Shown: positions 30,006-39,696 of the stretch, one piece after another
Layout: each line of letters begins with the position of its first letter
How positions within the stretch are numbered: the stretch's first letter is position 1
NCBI RefSeq assembly: GCF_028309625.1
Contig: NZ_JAQMHR010000003.1
Span: 1 to 64,000, forward strand
Source: Trichococcus sp. K1Tr
GTDB lineage: Bacteria; Bacillota; Bacilli; Lactobacillales; Aerococcaceae
DNA length: 64,000 nt
Reading direction: 5' to 3'
Translations under genes and position numbers: made by a program
Notes under the pieces: generated by a model
The model's database searches: none
The model's input: only the letters and a program-made list of their open reading frames with translations
Told to the model about the DNA's origin: nothing

Positions 30006-30140
30006 AGATGCATAAATGAAAACGGTATGACAGATAAATGAGAATAATGTAAAAAAATGGGATGATTTTCATGGCAGATATGCTATAATGCATATTGTTA
30101 AATAAACGAAAATGTAGATATCAGTTCATGCATAAAAGCA
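30006..30140 (+). promoter_or_regulatory. argG promoter region with candidate ARG boxes
   Basis: TGCTATAAT at 30081-30089 is an extended -10; the -35 is weak. ATGCATAAATGAAAA (30009-30023), AATGCATATTGTTAAATA (30087-30104) and CATGCATAAAAGC (30128-30140) resemble half ARG boxes bound by ArgR/AhrC (consensus related to ATGAATAAAAAT). TGAAAACGGTATGA at 30017-30030 is also close to a cre site. These matches are by eye and uncertain. Confidence 0.4.
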
Positions 30141-30174
30141 ACGGATATTGAAATCTGTATAAGGAGGTAAAAGC

Positions 30175-31434
30175 ATGGCAGCAAAGGAATCAATCAAAAA
30201 AGTGGTTTTGGCTTACTCAGGTGGATTGGATACGTCAGTCATCATCCCTTGGTTAAAAGAAAACTACAACAACTGTGAAGTAATCGCCGTAGTAGGAGAC
30301 GTAGGACAAGGTGATGACTACAGCCGATTGGAAGAAAAAGCAATCAACTGTGGCGCATCGAAGTTGTATGTTGCAGACTTGAAGAAGGAATTCGTTGAAG
30401 AATTCATTTGGCCGACATTGCAAGCAGGCGCTAAGTACGAAGGACAATATTTATTGGGGACCTCTTTCGCCCGCCCAATCATTGCCAAAAGAATGGTAGA
30501 GATTGCGCACTTGGAAAATGCTGATGCGATCGTTCACGGAGCAACAGGGAAAGGGAACGACCAAGTCCGTTTTGAAGTCGGCATCCGAGAATTCGATCCG
30601 AACATCACGATCATCGCCCCTTGGAGAGAATGGGAACTGACTTCCAGAGAAGATGAATTTGCGTATGCTGCTGCACATAACGTGCCGCTTCCGATTACGT
30701 TGGAAACAAACTACTCAAAAGATAAAAACTTGTGGCATTTATCGCATGAGGGCCTTGATCTGGAAATGACAGCCAATGAGCCGGATTACGACAAAATTCT
30801 GGAGATGTGCGTAACGCCTGAGAAAGCTCCGGACGAAGCGACATATGTCACGCTGGAATTCAAAAAAGGCATACCGGTAAGCTTGAACGGGGAAGCAATG
30901 GAAGGCATCGCCCTGATCGAAAAATTGAACGTGATCGCGGGCGCGAACGGCGTCGGCATCATCGATATCGTAGAGAACCGCTTAGTCGGCATGAAATCAA
31001 GAGGCGTTTATGAAACGCCTGCTGGAACTGTGCTGTATCATGCCCACGACAAATTGGAACAGCTTTGCCTGGACAAAGATACTTTCCAATACAAACAATT
31101 GCTTGCCAACAAGTATGCGGAGCTTGTATACAACGGATTGTGGTATACACCATTGCGCAAAGCATTAGCTGCATTTGTTGACGAAACACAACAGAATGTC
31201 GAAGGTTTCGTGAAGATGAAACTTTATAAAGGCAACATCACCGATGCTGGCGTAGTCAGCGCGAAATCATTGTACAGCGAAAGCTTTGCCACTTTCGAGA
31301 GCGATGATGTATACAACCATACTGATGCAGCCGGATTTATCCGTCTGTTCGGATTGCCTACATCCATCCGCGTCATGAAAGAGCAAGCTGAAGATCAAGC
31401 GACACATGAAGAATTGGAAGATTTATTGAAATAA
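30175..31434 (+). CDS. argG: Argininosuccinate synthase
   Basis: Joins citrulline and aspartate to argininosuccinate using ATP. 419 residues, slightly longer than the usual 400 or so. [18 protein letters not shown] is the N-type ATP pyrophosphatase P-loop, then [16 protein letters not shown], the [13 protein letters not shown] substrate loop, and the C-terminal tetramer region. ATG follows TAAGGAGG. argH, normally the next gene, is absent; a terminator comes after 40 bp. It could support arginine synthesis from imported citrulline if argH lies elsewhere. Confidence 0.96.
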   Translation: MAAKESIKKVVLAYSGGLDTSVIIPWLKENYNNCEVIAVVGDVGQGDDYSRLEEKAINCGASKLYVADLKKEFVEEFIWPTLQAGAKYEGQYLLGTSFARPIIAKRMVEIAHLENADAIVHGATGKGNDQVRFEVGIREFDPNITIIAPWREWELTSREDEFAYAAAHNVPLPITLETNYSKDKNLWHLSHEGLDLEMTANEPDYDKILEMCVTPEKAPDEATYVTLEFKKGIPVSLNGEAMEGIALIEKLNVIAGANGVGIIDIVENRLVGMKSRGVYETPAGTVLYHAHDKLEQLCLDKDTFQYKQLLANKYAELVYNGLWYTPLRKALAAFVDETQQNVEGFVKMKLYKGNITDAGVVSAKSLYSESFATFESDDVYNHTDAAGFIRLFGLPTSIRVMKEQAEDQATHEELEDLLK

Positions 31435-31475
31435 ACAACCGGTATTAGTGTCTGTTGACAGCTAGTCCGCTCCGG

Positions 31476-31519
31476 AACGTCCTCATCAGGCAATAGAGCC
31501 TGATGAGGACGTTTTTTTT
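31476..31519 (+). terminator. Rho-independent terminator after argG
   Basis: AACGTCCTCATCAGGC pairs with GCCTGATGAGGACGTT, then a T run. Confidence 0.94.
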
Positions 31520-31600
31520 AGTTGTTGGCTAATAACCCCTTTATTATAGTGTGTAAACATAGCCCGGACCTTAAATCGCGAGATCTTGCCTTGCCAAACT

Positions 31601-31629
31601 TTGATATCGCAAAAGAATAAACTATGATA
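31601..31629 (+). promoter_or_regulatory. Promoter of the sugar transferase gene
   Basis: TTGATA (31601-31606) and TATGAT (31624-31629) with a 17-bp spacer, 48 bp before the GTG start. Confidence 0.6.
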
Positions 31630-31677
31630 AAATGAATGCATTCATATTAAGCTAGTTCAAGGAGGAGGAGATTAAGC

Positions 31678-33072
31678 GTGAATCAAACAGGTGAATGGAA
31701 CAAAGCCCGTAAAATTATCATCGGCATCATTGATGTACTATTGTTCATCGGATCATTGCTGCTATCTTTTTATTTAAAATTCGGAAGAAATATACCATTA
31801 ATAAACTTCGACGCCTTTCAGGGCAGCATTGCCTATGTCTCAGTGATTTTCATCATCGTCAATATCCTGTTCGGTACGTATATCTTTTACAACAAATCGA
31901 TCAGTGACTTCTTGTTCATAACGGTCATCGGGCAATTTGTCCTTTCGTTGATCATCATGGCGCTGACTTTTGCCGGGCGCTGGTTGGCATTTCCGCGATC
32001 GGTCATTCTGATCAACTTTTTTGTGGGAACGATCCTGTTGTTCCTGTTCCGCGTAATGGTGTTCAAAATGTACCAACGCGTGAGCGGCAGCAAACGGGTC
32101 ATGATTGTCGGGATGGAAAAAGAAGTATTTGCAGCAGTCGACAACTTCACGAATACAAAAAGCATCCGCCATGTCGTGACGCATGTCGTCCTGTCGGATT
32201 ATTACGAAAATGTCCTGCGGCATCTGGAAGAGATTGATATCGTCTACTTAGCGAGCCAAATCGAAGAATCCGAAAAACTAAAGATATACGATCTGTTGAC
32301 GAGCAAAGAGAAGAAGATGTTCCTGAATACGAGTTTCGAGAATCTGATCATGGTCAATCCGAATATGATGAACATCGAGGATGAAAGCATCATCGAAGTT
32401 TCCCCGTTCCGTATCTCGGCAGAAGATGGCCTTATGAAACGGATCATCGATATTGCGGTTGCGCTTATCGGTATCGTCATCACTTCGCCGATCATGGCCG
32501 TTACGGCTATCTTGGTGAAGAAAAGTTCTGAAGGTCCCGTATTCTACAAGCAGACACGCATCACCAGAGACGGCAAGGAATTCGAAATCCTGAAGTTCCG
32601 CAGCATGGGTGTGACCGCTGAGAAAGATTCAGGCCCAGTTTTGGCTACAAGCAATGATGTGCGCGTAACGACAGTCGGCAAATATCTGCGCTCCCTGCGC
32701 ATCGATGAACTGCCGCAGTTGTTCAACGTATTGCTGGGCGATATGTCCTTGGTCGGTCCCCGGCCGGAACGTCCTTTCTTCGTTGATCAATTCAAGGAAC
32801 TGAACCCGCATTATTACCTGCGCCACAACGTCCGCGCCGGAATTACCGGATATGCGCAAGTGTACGGGAAGTACGCTTCCGACTTCAACAGCAAGCTGAA
32901 TTTCGATCTGATCTACATCAAGAAGTATTCCTTGATACTGGATCTGAAAATCATGCTGCAGACCGTCAAAATCTTGTTTGATAAAGTATCATCCCGCGGA
33001 GTGGATGAAAGCGAACGGGAGATCCTGTCCGAGCAAGAGATTGAAGCACGCGGCATCAGAGTCATTTATTAA
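31678..33072 (+). CDS. Polyprenyl glycosylphosphotransferase (initiating sugar transferase)
   Basis: Transfers a sugar 1-phosphate from a UDP-sugar to undecaprenyl phosphate, the first step of exopolysaccharide, capsule or glycoprotein glycan synthesis. GTG 31678 follows AAGGAGGAGG; 464 residues. The N-terminal part has four membrane segments (IIGIIDVLLFIGSLLLSFYL and others to about 130) and a nucleotide-binding-like middle domain; residues 255-445 are the PF02397 catalytic domain with KRIIDIAVALIG, VFYKQTRITRDGKEFEILKFRSM, RIDELPQLFNVLLGDMSLVGPRPERP and RAGITGYAQVYG. It is an orphan: no glycosyltransferases, flippase or polymerase lie beside it. Confidence 0.92.
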   Translation: MNQTGEWNKARKIIIGIIDVLLFIGSLLLSFYLKFGRNIPLINFDAFQGSIAYVSVIFIIVNILFGTYIFYNKSISDFLFITVIGQFVLSLIIMALTFAGRWLAFPRSVILINFFVGTILLFLFRVMVFKMYQRVSGSKRVMIVGMEKEVFAAVDNFTNTKSIRHVVTHVVLSDYYENVLRHLEEIDIVYLASQIEESEKLKIYDLLTSKEKKMFLNTSFENLIMVNPNMMNIEDESIIEVSPFRISAEDGLMKRIIDIAVALIGIVITSPIMAVTAILVKKSSEGPVFYKQTRITRDGKEFEILKFRSMGVTAEKDSGPVLATSNDVRVTTVGKYLRSLRIDELPQLFNVLLGDMSLVGPRPERPFFVDQFKELNPHYYLRHNVRAGITGYAQVYGKYASDFNSKLNFDLIYIKKYSLILDLKIMLQTVKILFDKVSSRGVDESEREILSEQEIEARGIRVIY

Positions 33073-33107
33073 ATAGAAAAGCGGGACAAGCCTGCTTTGC
33101 CTTGAAT

Positions 33108-33163
33108 AAACAAAAAACCATCCACCGGGCGTTTTTTCGCCCGCCAGGATGGTTTTTTGTTTA
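33108..33163. terminator. Strong terminator after the sugar transferase
   Basis: AACAAAAAACCATCC pairs with GGATGGTTTTTTGTT; an inner CGGGCG/CGCCCG hairpin fills the loop. Confidence 0.92.
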
Positions 33164-33338
33164 CACGGAAATGCCGGTTGTATTTGCGGGAATGCGGGCT
33201 GATCACTATAATCAATCTGATGGATTTTGGACAAAAAAGCAGAAATGTATGGGGAATTGCGTTACAATAGGTAAATAGAGCACTTCCTTCTGCAGGACCG
33301 TAAAAGGATGCGGAGGCCTACGATCAAAGATGAAATGA

Positions 33339-34832
33339 GTGAGTTGGATGAGTTTTGATTATAACGATGATAGTTTAGCTTTGCATACTGATTTGTACCA
33401 AATTAACATGATGAAGACTTATTGGGATGAAGGCATTACCGAAAAACATGCAATTTTTGAACTGTACTTCCGAAAGTATCCTTTCAATAATGGCTATGCA
33501 GTCTATGCGGGGCTTGAACGCTTCGTATCCTATATCCAGAATTTACGCTTTACGGATACGGACATCGCCTATTTGCGTGAGCATGTCGGCTACGAAGAAG
33601 GTTTTTTGGAGTATCTGAAAAATTTCCGTTTCTCGGGCACAATCCGTTCCGCTCTGGAGGGGGACCTCGTCTTCGCCAATGAACCGATCGTCCAGGTGGA
33701 AGGTCCGTTGGCGGAATGCCAATTGATCGAAACGGCATTATTGAATGTCGTGAATTTCCAAACGCTGATAGCGACAAAAGCCGCACGTCTGCGCTATGTC
33801 TGCGATGACGAGCCGTTGATGGAATTCGGTTCCAGAAGAGCGCAGGAAATGGATGCCGCCATCTGGGGCACACGCGCAGCCTACATCGCGGGATTCAATG
33901 CCACGAGCAATGTCCGTGCCGCCAAAATGTTCGGCATTCCAGCTTCGGGTACCCATGCCCATTCGATGGTGCAAGTCTACCGCAACGATTATGATGCCTT
34001 CATGGCATATGCGCGTTCCCACAAGGATTGTGTATTCCTGGTGGATACCTATGATACGTTGAAATCGGGTGTGCCGAATGCCATCAAGGTGGCGAGGGAA
34101 ATGGGCGATAAGATCAACTTCCTTGGCGTGCGCATAGACAGCGGGGACATGGCCTACATTTCCAAAAAAGTCCGTCAGCAATTGGACGAGGCAGGCTTTA
34201 TAGACGCGAAAATCTACGCATCGAACGACTTGGATGAATTGACCATTCTGAACCTGAAGATGCAAGGCGCAAAAATAGATGTCTGGGGCGTAGGCACGAA
34301 GCTGATCACCGCCTTTGACCAACCGGCGCTTGGAGCGGTCTACAAATTGGTTTCGATTGCGGATGAGAGCGGCAAAATGGTCGACACGATGAAGATCTCC
34401 AGCAACGCCGAAAAAGTCTCCACACCAGGCAAAAAACAAGTGTGGCGGATCACCCGCAAGCGTGACGGCAAGTCGGAAGGGGATTACATTGCGCTTTGGG
34501 AAGAAAAGCCCGATCAAGAGGCGGAACTGTATATGTTCCATCCGGTCTTCACTTACATCAACAAGACCATCACTGACTTTGAGGCGCGTCCCGTTCTGCA
34601 GGACATCATCGTGGACGGTGAACTGGTTTATGCATTGCCTTCGCTCCAGGAAGTAAAAGCCTTCTCGGAAGCGCAGATGAGCGGTTTATGGGATGAATAC
34701 AAACGTATCCTGAATCCGGAAGACTATCCTGTCGACTTGTCACAGAAGACGTACGATCATAAAATGTCCACCATCAAAGACATCAAGAAACAAATCAAGG
34801 AAGAAGCCGCATTATTGGAAAGCACTAAATAG
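33339..34832 (+). CDS. pncB: Nicotinate phosphoribosyltransferase
   Basis: Makes nicotinate mononucleotide from nicotinate and PRPP in NAD salvage. 497 residues, the long Firmicutes form. [20 protein letters not shown] is the typical start, EFGSRRAQ the conserved active-site block with the His region [10 protein letters not shown], and [18 protein letters not shown] the phosphoribosyl-binding part. The start is GTG 33339 or ATG 33348; neither has a clear ribosome site, while GGAGG lies about 30 bp upstream. nadE follows after 29 bp, an operon for the next steps to NAD. Confidence 0.93.
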   Translation: MSWMSFDYNDDSLALHTDLYQINMMKTYWDEGITEKHAIFELYFRKYPFNNGYAVYAGLERFVSYIQNLRFTDTDIAYLREHVGYEEGFLEYLKNFRFSGTIRSALEGDLVFANEPIVQVEGPLAECQLIETALLNVVNFQTLIATKAARLRYVCDDEPLMEFGSRRAQEMDAAIWGTRAAYIAGFNATSNVRAAKMFGIPASGTHAHSMVQVYRNDYDAFMAYARSHKDCVFLVDTYDTLKSGVPNAIKVAREMGDKINFLGVRIDSGDMAYISKKVRQQLDEAGFIDAKIYASNDLDELTILNLKMQGAKIDVWGVGTKLITAFDQPALGAVYKLVSIADESGKMVDTMKISSNAEKVSTPGKKQVWRITRKRDGKSEGDYIALWEEKPDQEAELYMFHPVFTYINKTITDFEARPVLQDIIVDGELVYALPSLQEVKAFSEAQMSGLWDEYKRILNPEDYPVDLSQKTYDHKMSTIKDIKKQIKEEAALLESTK

Positions 34833-34861
34833 CCAATCAGATCAATCAAGGGGGAATAGGC

Positions 34862-35695
34862 ATGCGTCCATTACAAAAAGAAATTATTGCTGCATTAAGA
34901 GTGAAACCGGAAATCGATCCAAAAGAGGAAATCCGCATCAGCATCGATTTCATGAAAGATTATTTGGCGGCACACCCATTTTTGAAGGCATTCGTTTTAG
35001 GCATCAGTGGAGGACAAGACTCAACTTTGACGGGGCGGTTAGCCCAGTTGGCGATTCAGGAAATGCGTGATGAGACAGGCGATGACAGTTACCAATTTAT
35101 TGCTGTTCGCCTTCCGTACGGCATTCAATTCGATGAGCACGATGCTCAGGCTGCACTAGCCTTCATTTCACCGGACCAAAAATTGGTCGTGAACATCAAA
35201 GAAATGGCTGACGCCGCACTCGATGCACTTGAAGAAGCCGGCCTGACCATCACCGACTTCAACAAAGGAAACATCAAAGCACGTCAACGCATGATCGTTC
35301 AGTTCGCGATAGCGGGCGACAGCAGCGGAGCGGTTTTGGGGACTGACCATGCGGCAGAATCCGTGACCGGTTTCTTCACGAAATTTGGGGACGGCGCGGC
35401 CGACTTGTTGCCGATTTGGCGCTTGAACAAACGTCAAGGCCGTCAACTATTGAAAGAACTGGGCGCACCGACGCAGCTCTACGAAAAAGTACCGACAGCG
35501 GACTTGGAAGAAGACCGTCCTGCTTTGCCTGATGAAGTGGCTCTCGGAGTCACGTACGAGATGATCGACGCATATCTGGAAGGCAAGGAAATACCGGATA
35601 AAGAGGCTGAAGTCATCGAAGGCTGGTACACAAAGACAGAGCATAAACGTCACTTGCCGATCACGGTCTATGACAGTTTTTGGAAAGAAGCCTAA
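34862..35695 (+). CDS. nadE: Ammonia-dependent NAD synthetase
   Basis: Amidates nicotinate adenine dinucleotide to NAD. 277 residues, as for the NH3-dependent Bacillus and E. coli enzymes without a glutaminase domain. [20 protein letters not shown] is the ATP P-loop; [17 protein letters not shown] and [22 protein letters not shown] hold substrate contacts. ATG follows AAGGGGGAATAGGC. Second gene of the pncB-nadE salvage operon; nadD would be elsewhere. Confidence 0.96.
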   Translation: MRPLQKEIIAALRVKPEIDPKEEIRISIDFMKDYLAAHPFLKAFVLGISGGQDSTLTGRLAQLAIQEMRDETGDDSYQFIAVRLPYGIQFDEHDAQAALAFISPDQKLVVNIKEMADAALDALEEAGLTITDFNKGNIKARQRMIVQFAIAGDSSGAVLGTDHAAESVTGFFTKFGDGAADLLPIWRLNKRQGRQLLKELGAPTQLYEKVPTADLEEDRPALPDEVALGVTYEMIDAYLEGKEIPDKEAEVIEGWYTKTEHKRHLPITVYDSFWKEA

Positions 35696-35720
35696 TCTGT
35701 TCAGATAGTGGGGTTGTGCA

Positions 35721-37610
35721 GTGAAAATCAGCAAAAAATTTAAAATGATGAAAGAAAATCAAGAGCTGCAGTGCAAGAGCAGGAGGCATCTCCTGCTCTT
35801 GCACTGCTTCAGCTTGTTGGCGACCGTATTCGTGGTTCATCTCTATCTTCAATGGACCCAAAACGAGCTGGATGCCGGACTGGTTGTGAATTTTGTATTT
35901 GCTTGGCATACAGAAAAGTTCCTTATCAGCACGGGTGTATTATTGACGTTGGGGCTATGGCTTTGGGCGTTGGTGGGGAACATCCGCTGGACGAACGCAC
36001 TGCTGTTGCTGTCGGGAGGAATCCTCGGGATGGCGACCTATGAAAAGATGCTGCAGCGCAACGAGCCTGTTTATCCGAGCGACTTGAAGATGCTGACGGA
36101 GGCCGCATTCCTTTTGGAGATGCTGAATGGCCGGACGTTGGCGGCATTAAGTTTGGCATTAATCCTATTTCTGGTATTCATATTTTTTTCGCTTCGTCAG
36201 GCAAAGTCCAAGAAATCCGTGAAATTGGGATGGAAAGCACGTGTGTTGTTGCTCATTTCAACAAGCATCGCACTCAGCTATGCAGGCCAGTTCCAACAGG
36301 AAGGCAACCTGCTGAAGAAAGCTTATGACCGGACGGCCTATTGGATCCCGTACAGCCAACAAATGAATTACTACAACACCGGCTTTGTGGCCGGCTTCCT
36401 ATATAACCTTTCGGCTGCGCCGATGGAGCTGCCGACGGATTATTCACAGGAAAAAATCGATGAGTTGAAGGTAACCTATCAGCAACTTGCTGACGAAATC
36501 AACTCAGAAAGAACAGCTGCGTTGCCCAAAACGAATGTTATCTACATCATGAATGAAAGCTTTACGGACCCGCTTGAATTGGAAGGACTGGATCTGCAAA
36601 GCGATCCGATTCCGTTCACGCGAGCGTTGATGGATACGAGCTACAGCGGCGAGCTGTTATCCCAAGGCTATGGCGGTGGAACTGCTAATATCGAATTTGA
36701 GGCTTTGACGGGATTTTCGATGGAGCCGTTTGCCGCGAACATCACGACACCGTATACGCAATTCCTGTCCTCCCAAGACGATTTCCCTTCCGTCGTGTCC
36801 CGGTTGGAAGAAGCCGGATTCCTTACGACAGCCATCCATCCCTACAACACGACCATGTATAAGCGGTTGGAGAACTATGAGACTTTGGGGTTTGATTCCT
36901 TCCTCTACGAGGACACGATGAAAAATACGGACAAGCTGGATAACAATCCGTACATTTCGGATGAAGCCGCTTATGCTGAAATAATGGCTATCCTCAAAGC
37001 CAGCGAGGAAAAAGATTTTATCCATTTGGTGACGATGCAGAACCATACGCCGTACCAAAACAAATACACGGTAATGCCATCTGCTGCGGAAACCGGTATA
37101 GCCAGCCGGACGATCCGGAACTATCTGCAGGATCTGCAGTACAGCGATCAGGCGTTGGCGGATCTGTTGGCTGCTCTCCAAGAGTGGGACGAGCCGACAG
37201 TCGTCGTGTTTTGGGGGGATCATTGGCCCAGCGTTTTCGGCGAAGATCTTTATGCGCTGAACACGATCCAAAATATGCATGAAACGCCTATGTTCATTTA
37301 CAGCAACACAGACGAAGTCCGCAAGGATCTGGGGGTCACCAGTCCCATCTATTTCTTCCCGGAAGTGCTGGAACTGAGCGGCAGCCGTGTCACAGCCTTT
37401 GAAGCCTTGTTGATGGCGCTGCAGGAACAGGTGCCGGCTTTTGAAAAGACAATGTATGTGAATGGCGATACAGGTGAATATGTCTCGAGCCGGGAGGAAT
37501 TGTCCGAGCAGGCAAGAAGCCTCTTGGCGGATTATGATCTGATCCAGTACGATATCACCACCGGAAACCGGTATGCGGAATTAAACGGTTTTTTCCAAAT
37601 GAACGATTGA
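35721..37610 (+). CDS. LTA synthase family sulfatase-type transferase
   Basis: A 629-residue membrane protein. Residues 22-195 contain about five membrane segments (HCFSLLATVFVVHLYL, LISTGVLLTLGLWLWALVG, ALLLLSGGILGMATY and others); the extracellular sulfatase-like domain starts near 265 with NVIYIMNESFTDP. Its likely nucleophile is the Thr in YGGGTANIEFEALTG; FWGDHWP carries the late metal ligands. The family polymerises or transfers glycerol phosphate (lipoteichoic acid) or other phospho-groups. Sequence motifs are of the wider enterococcal/streptococcal LtaS-like group, so the exact product is open. ATG lacks a strong site (GTGGGGTTGTGCAGTG is nearest). Codons 16-29 contain an 18-bp perfect inverted repeat. 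Confidence 0.85.
   Translation: MKISKKFKMMKENQELQCKSRRHLLLLHCFSLLATVFVVHLYLQWTQNELDAGLVVNFVFAWHTEKFLISTGVLLTLGLWLWALVGNIRWTNALLLLSGGILGMATYEKMLQRNEPVYPSDLKMLTEAAFLLEMLNGRTLAALSLALILFLVFIFFSLRQAKSKKSVKLGWKARVLLLISTSIALSYAGQFQQEGNLLKKAYDRTAYWIPYSQQMNYYNTGFVAGFLYNLSAAPMELPTDYSQEKIDELKVTYQQLADEINSERTAALPKTNVIYIMNESFTDPLELEGLDLQSDPIPFTRALMDTSYSGELLSQGYGGGTANIEFEALTGFSMEPFAANITTPYTQFLSSQDDFPSVVSRLEEAGFLTTAIHPYNTTMYKRLENYETLGFDSFLYEDTMKNTDKLDNNPYISDEAAYAEIMAILKASEEKDFIHLVTMQNHTPYQNKYTVMPSAAETGIASRTIRNYLQDLQYSDQALADLLAALQEWDEPTVVVFWGDHWPSVFGEDLYALNTIQNMHETPMFIYSNTDEVRKDLGVTSPIYFFPEVLELSGSRVTAFEALLMALQEQVPAFEKTMYVNGDTGEYVSSREELSEQARSLLADYDLIQYDITTGNRYAELNGFFQMND
35768..35807 (+). repeat. Perfect 18-bp inverted repeat inside the LTA-synthase-like gene
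   Basis: GCAGTGCAAGAGCAGGAG (35768-35785) and CTCCTGCTCTTGCACTGC (35790-35807) are exact reverse complements around the 4-nt loop GCAT. They lie 47 bp after the ATG and keep the reading frame. No T run follows. Confidence 0.95.
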
Positions 37611-37710
37611 AACAGGTTGCCGCATACTAGTGCCTTTTGCGGGAGTGGATTTGCATGTAGGGCCGGAATCGCCTATGATTAAGGGGATAAAGGGCGAAAG
37701 GAGGGGTTCG

Positions 37711-38808
37711 ATGAGGTTTATTATACGTTTTGTACTCCTTTTTTGTACTACGATATTGGTGAGTATGTTGTTCACTTATCTTTTCCGTGCAGCAGCGAGA
37801 CGGTTCCGCTGGACGGATAAGCCATCCAAAGCGAAAGTGCATATCAAGGAGACGCCGACGATGGGAGGCGTAGCCATATTCTTGGCTTTTTGGGGTGTCT
37901 ATTTTCTAGGGATCCCACTGAATGTTCGTTCAGGCTTTGCGGGCATCATTTTTTTGAGTTCGTTGATTATCCTGGTCACGGGAATCATCGATGATTATTA
38001 TGACTTGAGGCCTTGGCAAAAAATGATCGGTATCCTTTCTGCAGCGAACGTCCTGTATTTCTTTTCGGGCATCAAAATAGACAGCCTGACACTAAGTTAT
38101 TTCGGGACGATCGAATTCCATGAAGCGGGTTACTTGGTGATGATGCTGTGGATTGTGGTCATCACGAATGCGGTGAATCTGATGGATGGGCTGGATGGGC
38201 TGGCAACGGGCACTTCGATCATCTCCCTTTCGACGATGGGTCTCGTAAGTTATTTTTTCACCGATAATATGGGTGTCATCAATGTCGCCATGATTTTCCT
38301 TTTGGTTGCGAGCCTGCTGGGTTTTTTGCCGTTCAACTTTTATCCATCCTCCATTTTCCTGGGGGATACGGGGTCGTTGTTTATAGGATTTATGATTGCG
38401 GTGCTGTCCTTGTTCGACTTGAAACATGCCACCTTTGTATCGCTATTGATTCCGGTGGCCATTCTCGGGGTTCCGTTGACTGACACGATCGCCGCCGTCC
38501 TTCGCCGGACCTTGCATAAGCGATCCATCAGCGCGAAGGATAAAAGCCATCTGCACCACCGTTTGCTGCGCTTAGGTTTTACGCACCGTCAGACCGTTTT
38601 GGTCATCTACGCGTTGGCGATCATCTTTTCTTTGACTGCCGTACTGTTCCCAATTTCTTCATTCTGGGGGACGGTAGTTTTGGTAGTCGGTTTGATTTAC
38701 GGCGTGGTGCTCTTCATCGCTTCCTTCAATTTGTTGGACAGCAACCGCTCCAAGTTGCGCAAGACATTGTACCGCCTTTTGAGGGAAAAGGACGACAAAA
38801 ACAAATGA
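37711..38808 (+). CDS. tagO: Undecaprenyl-phosphate GlcNAc-1-phosphate transferase (TagO)
   Basis: Starts wall teichoic acid or other glycan synthesis by moving GlcNAc 1-phosphate to undecaprenyl phosphate. ATG 37711 follows AAAGGAGGGG and gives 365 residues, so the longer frame is dropped. Ten or eleven membrane segments with the family's cytoplasmic loops: IIDDYYDLRPWQK, NAVNLMDGLDGLATG, SIFLGDTGSLFIGF and KDKSHLHHRLL (HHR motif). tagO next to a YvyE-like gene is also found in Bacillus. Confidence 0.94.
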   Translation: MRFIIRFVLLFCTTILVSMLFTYLFRAAARRFRWTDKPSKAKVHIKETPTMGGVAIFLAFWGVYFLGIPLNVRSGFAGIIFLSSLIILVTGIIDDYYDLRPWQKMIGILSAANVLYFFSGIKIDSLTLSYFGTIEFHEAGYLVMMLWIVVITNAVNLMDGLDGLATGTSIISLSTMGLVSYFFTDNMGVINVAMIFLLVASLLGFLPFNFYPSSIFLGDTGSLFIGFMIAVLSLFDLKHATFVSLLIPVAILGVPLTDTIAAVLRRTLHKRSISAKDKSHLHHRLLRLGFTHRQTVLVIYALAIIFSLTAVLFPISSFWGTVVLVVGLIYGVVLFIASFNLLDSNRSKLRKTLYRLLREKDDKNK

Positions 38809-38857
38809 ACAAGCCATGAGAGCCAGATAGGCTATCACGCGCTTGTTCATTTTTTTA
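38803..38857 (+). terminator. Terminator overlapping the tagO stop
   Basis: ATGAACAAGC (38805-38814, containing the TGA stop) pairs with GCTTGTTCAT followed by seven T; inner AGCC/GGCT helix. Confidence 0.85.
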
Positions 38858-38865
38858 TTCAAAAT

Positions 38866-39537
38866 CTATTCGATTTCGCCTTCATCGGCATCGTCGTAAG
38901 CTGGGGAGACCGGACGCTCCACATAGTCCTCCTCGCCGATTTCAAAGACGACACGGCCATTCATGACATCCGTAACAGCATCCTGGAAATGGCTGATGTC
39001 CTCAGTAGGGATGCCGCACAAAAAACAAACCTGGTCGGTGTATTGGGCCTCAATCAGAGTGTAGGGCGACTGCGCCAAGTAATTCTCCAATTTTCCGGAT
39101 GAGGAATAGGAAACGATGCAGCCGACTTTTGTCTGGAGGCAGCGGACAACAATGCCGATGTCCTTCAGTGCGGTCGACACGGATCGGCTGTAGGCGCGGA
39201 TCAAACCGCCGGCCCCCAACTTTGTCCCGCCGAAATAGCGGGTGACGACGGCTGCGACGTAACGCAGATCGTTTTTCTTGAGCACTTCCAGCATCGGGAC
39301 GCCAGCTGTTCCGGATGGCTCGCCGTCGTCATGGGCGCGCTGGATTTCGTTCTGGTCGCCGATCAGGTAAGCGGAACAGTTGTGCGTCGCTTTCCAATGC
39401 TCTTTTTTGACGGCTTGGATGAAGGCTTTGGCCTCGTCCTCGGAATGGACACGTTTGAGGCTGCAGATGAAGCGGGAACCCTTGATGATGATTTCTGTAA
39501 CGCCGCTCTCTGCGATAGTGTGATAGGTTGTCAGCAT
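38866..39537 (-). CDS. YigZ/YvyE (IMPACT) family protein
   Basis: 223 residues in two domains. The N-terminal UPF0029 domain shows SRFICSLKRVHSEDEAKAFIQAVKKEHWKATHNCSAYLIG, GEPSGTAGVPMLEVL and VVTRYFGGTKLGAGGLIRAYS; the C-terminal DUF1949 domain begins near SYSSSGKLENYL. IMPACT relatives bind translation factors in eukaryotes; the bacterial role is not settled. Bacillus yvyE is in the same neighbourhood (tagO). A low-quality acidic tail DDADEGEIE ends the protein. Confidence 0.9.
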   Translation of the reverse strand: MLTTYHTIAESGVTEIIIKGSRFICSLKRVHSEDEAKAFIQAVKKEHWKATHNCSAYLIGDQNEIQRAHDDGEPSGTAGVPMLEVLKKNDLRYVAAVVTRYFGGTKLGAGGLIRAYSRSVSTALKDIGIVVRCLQTKVGCIVSYSSSGKLENYLAQSPYTLIEAQYTDQVCFLCGIPTEDISHFQDAVTDVMNGRVVFEIGEEDYVERPVSPAYDDADEGEIE

Positions 39538-39696
39538 ATCCTTTCCCCTCCAAGTTTTTTTATTCTCATTTTACCACAGAGACGCTCGGATGACAGGCCA
39601 CGAACAAGGAAAGGGACTTTCCGAACATTTCCATTTGTGGTATTGTTAGATTGAATAGACCAAACGGCCACAGGGGTCGATGGAAAGGTGATCTGC

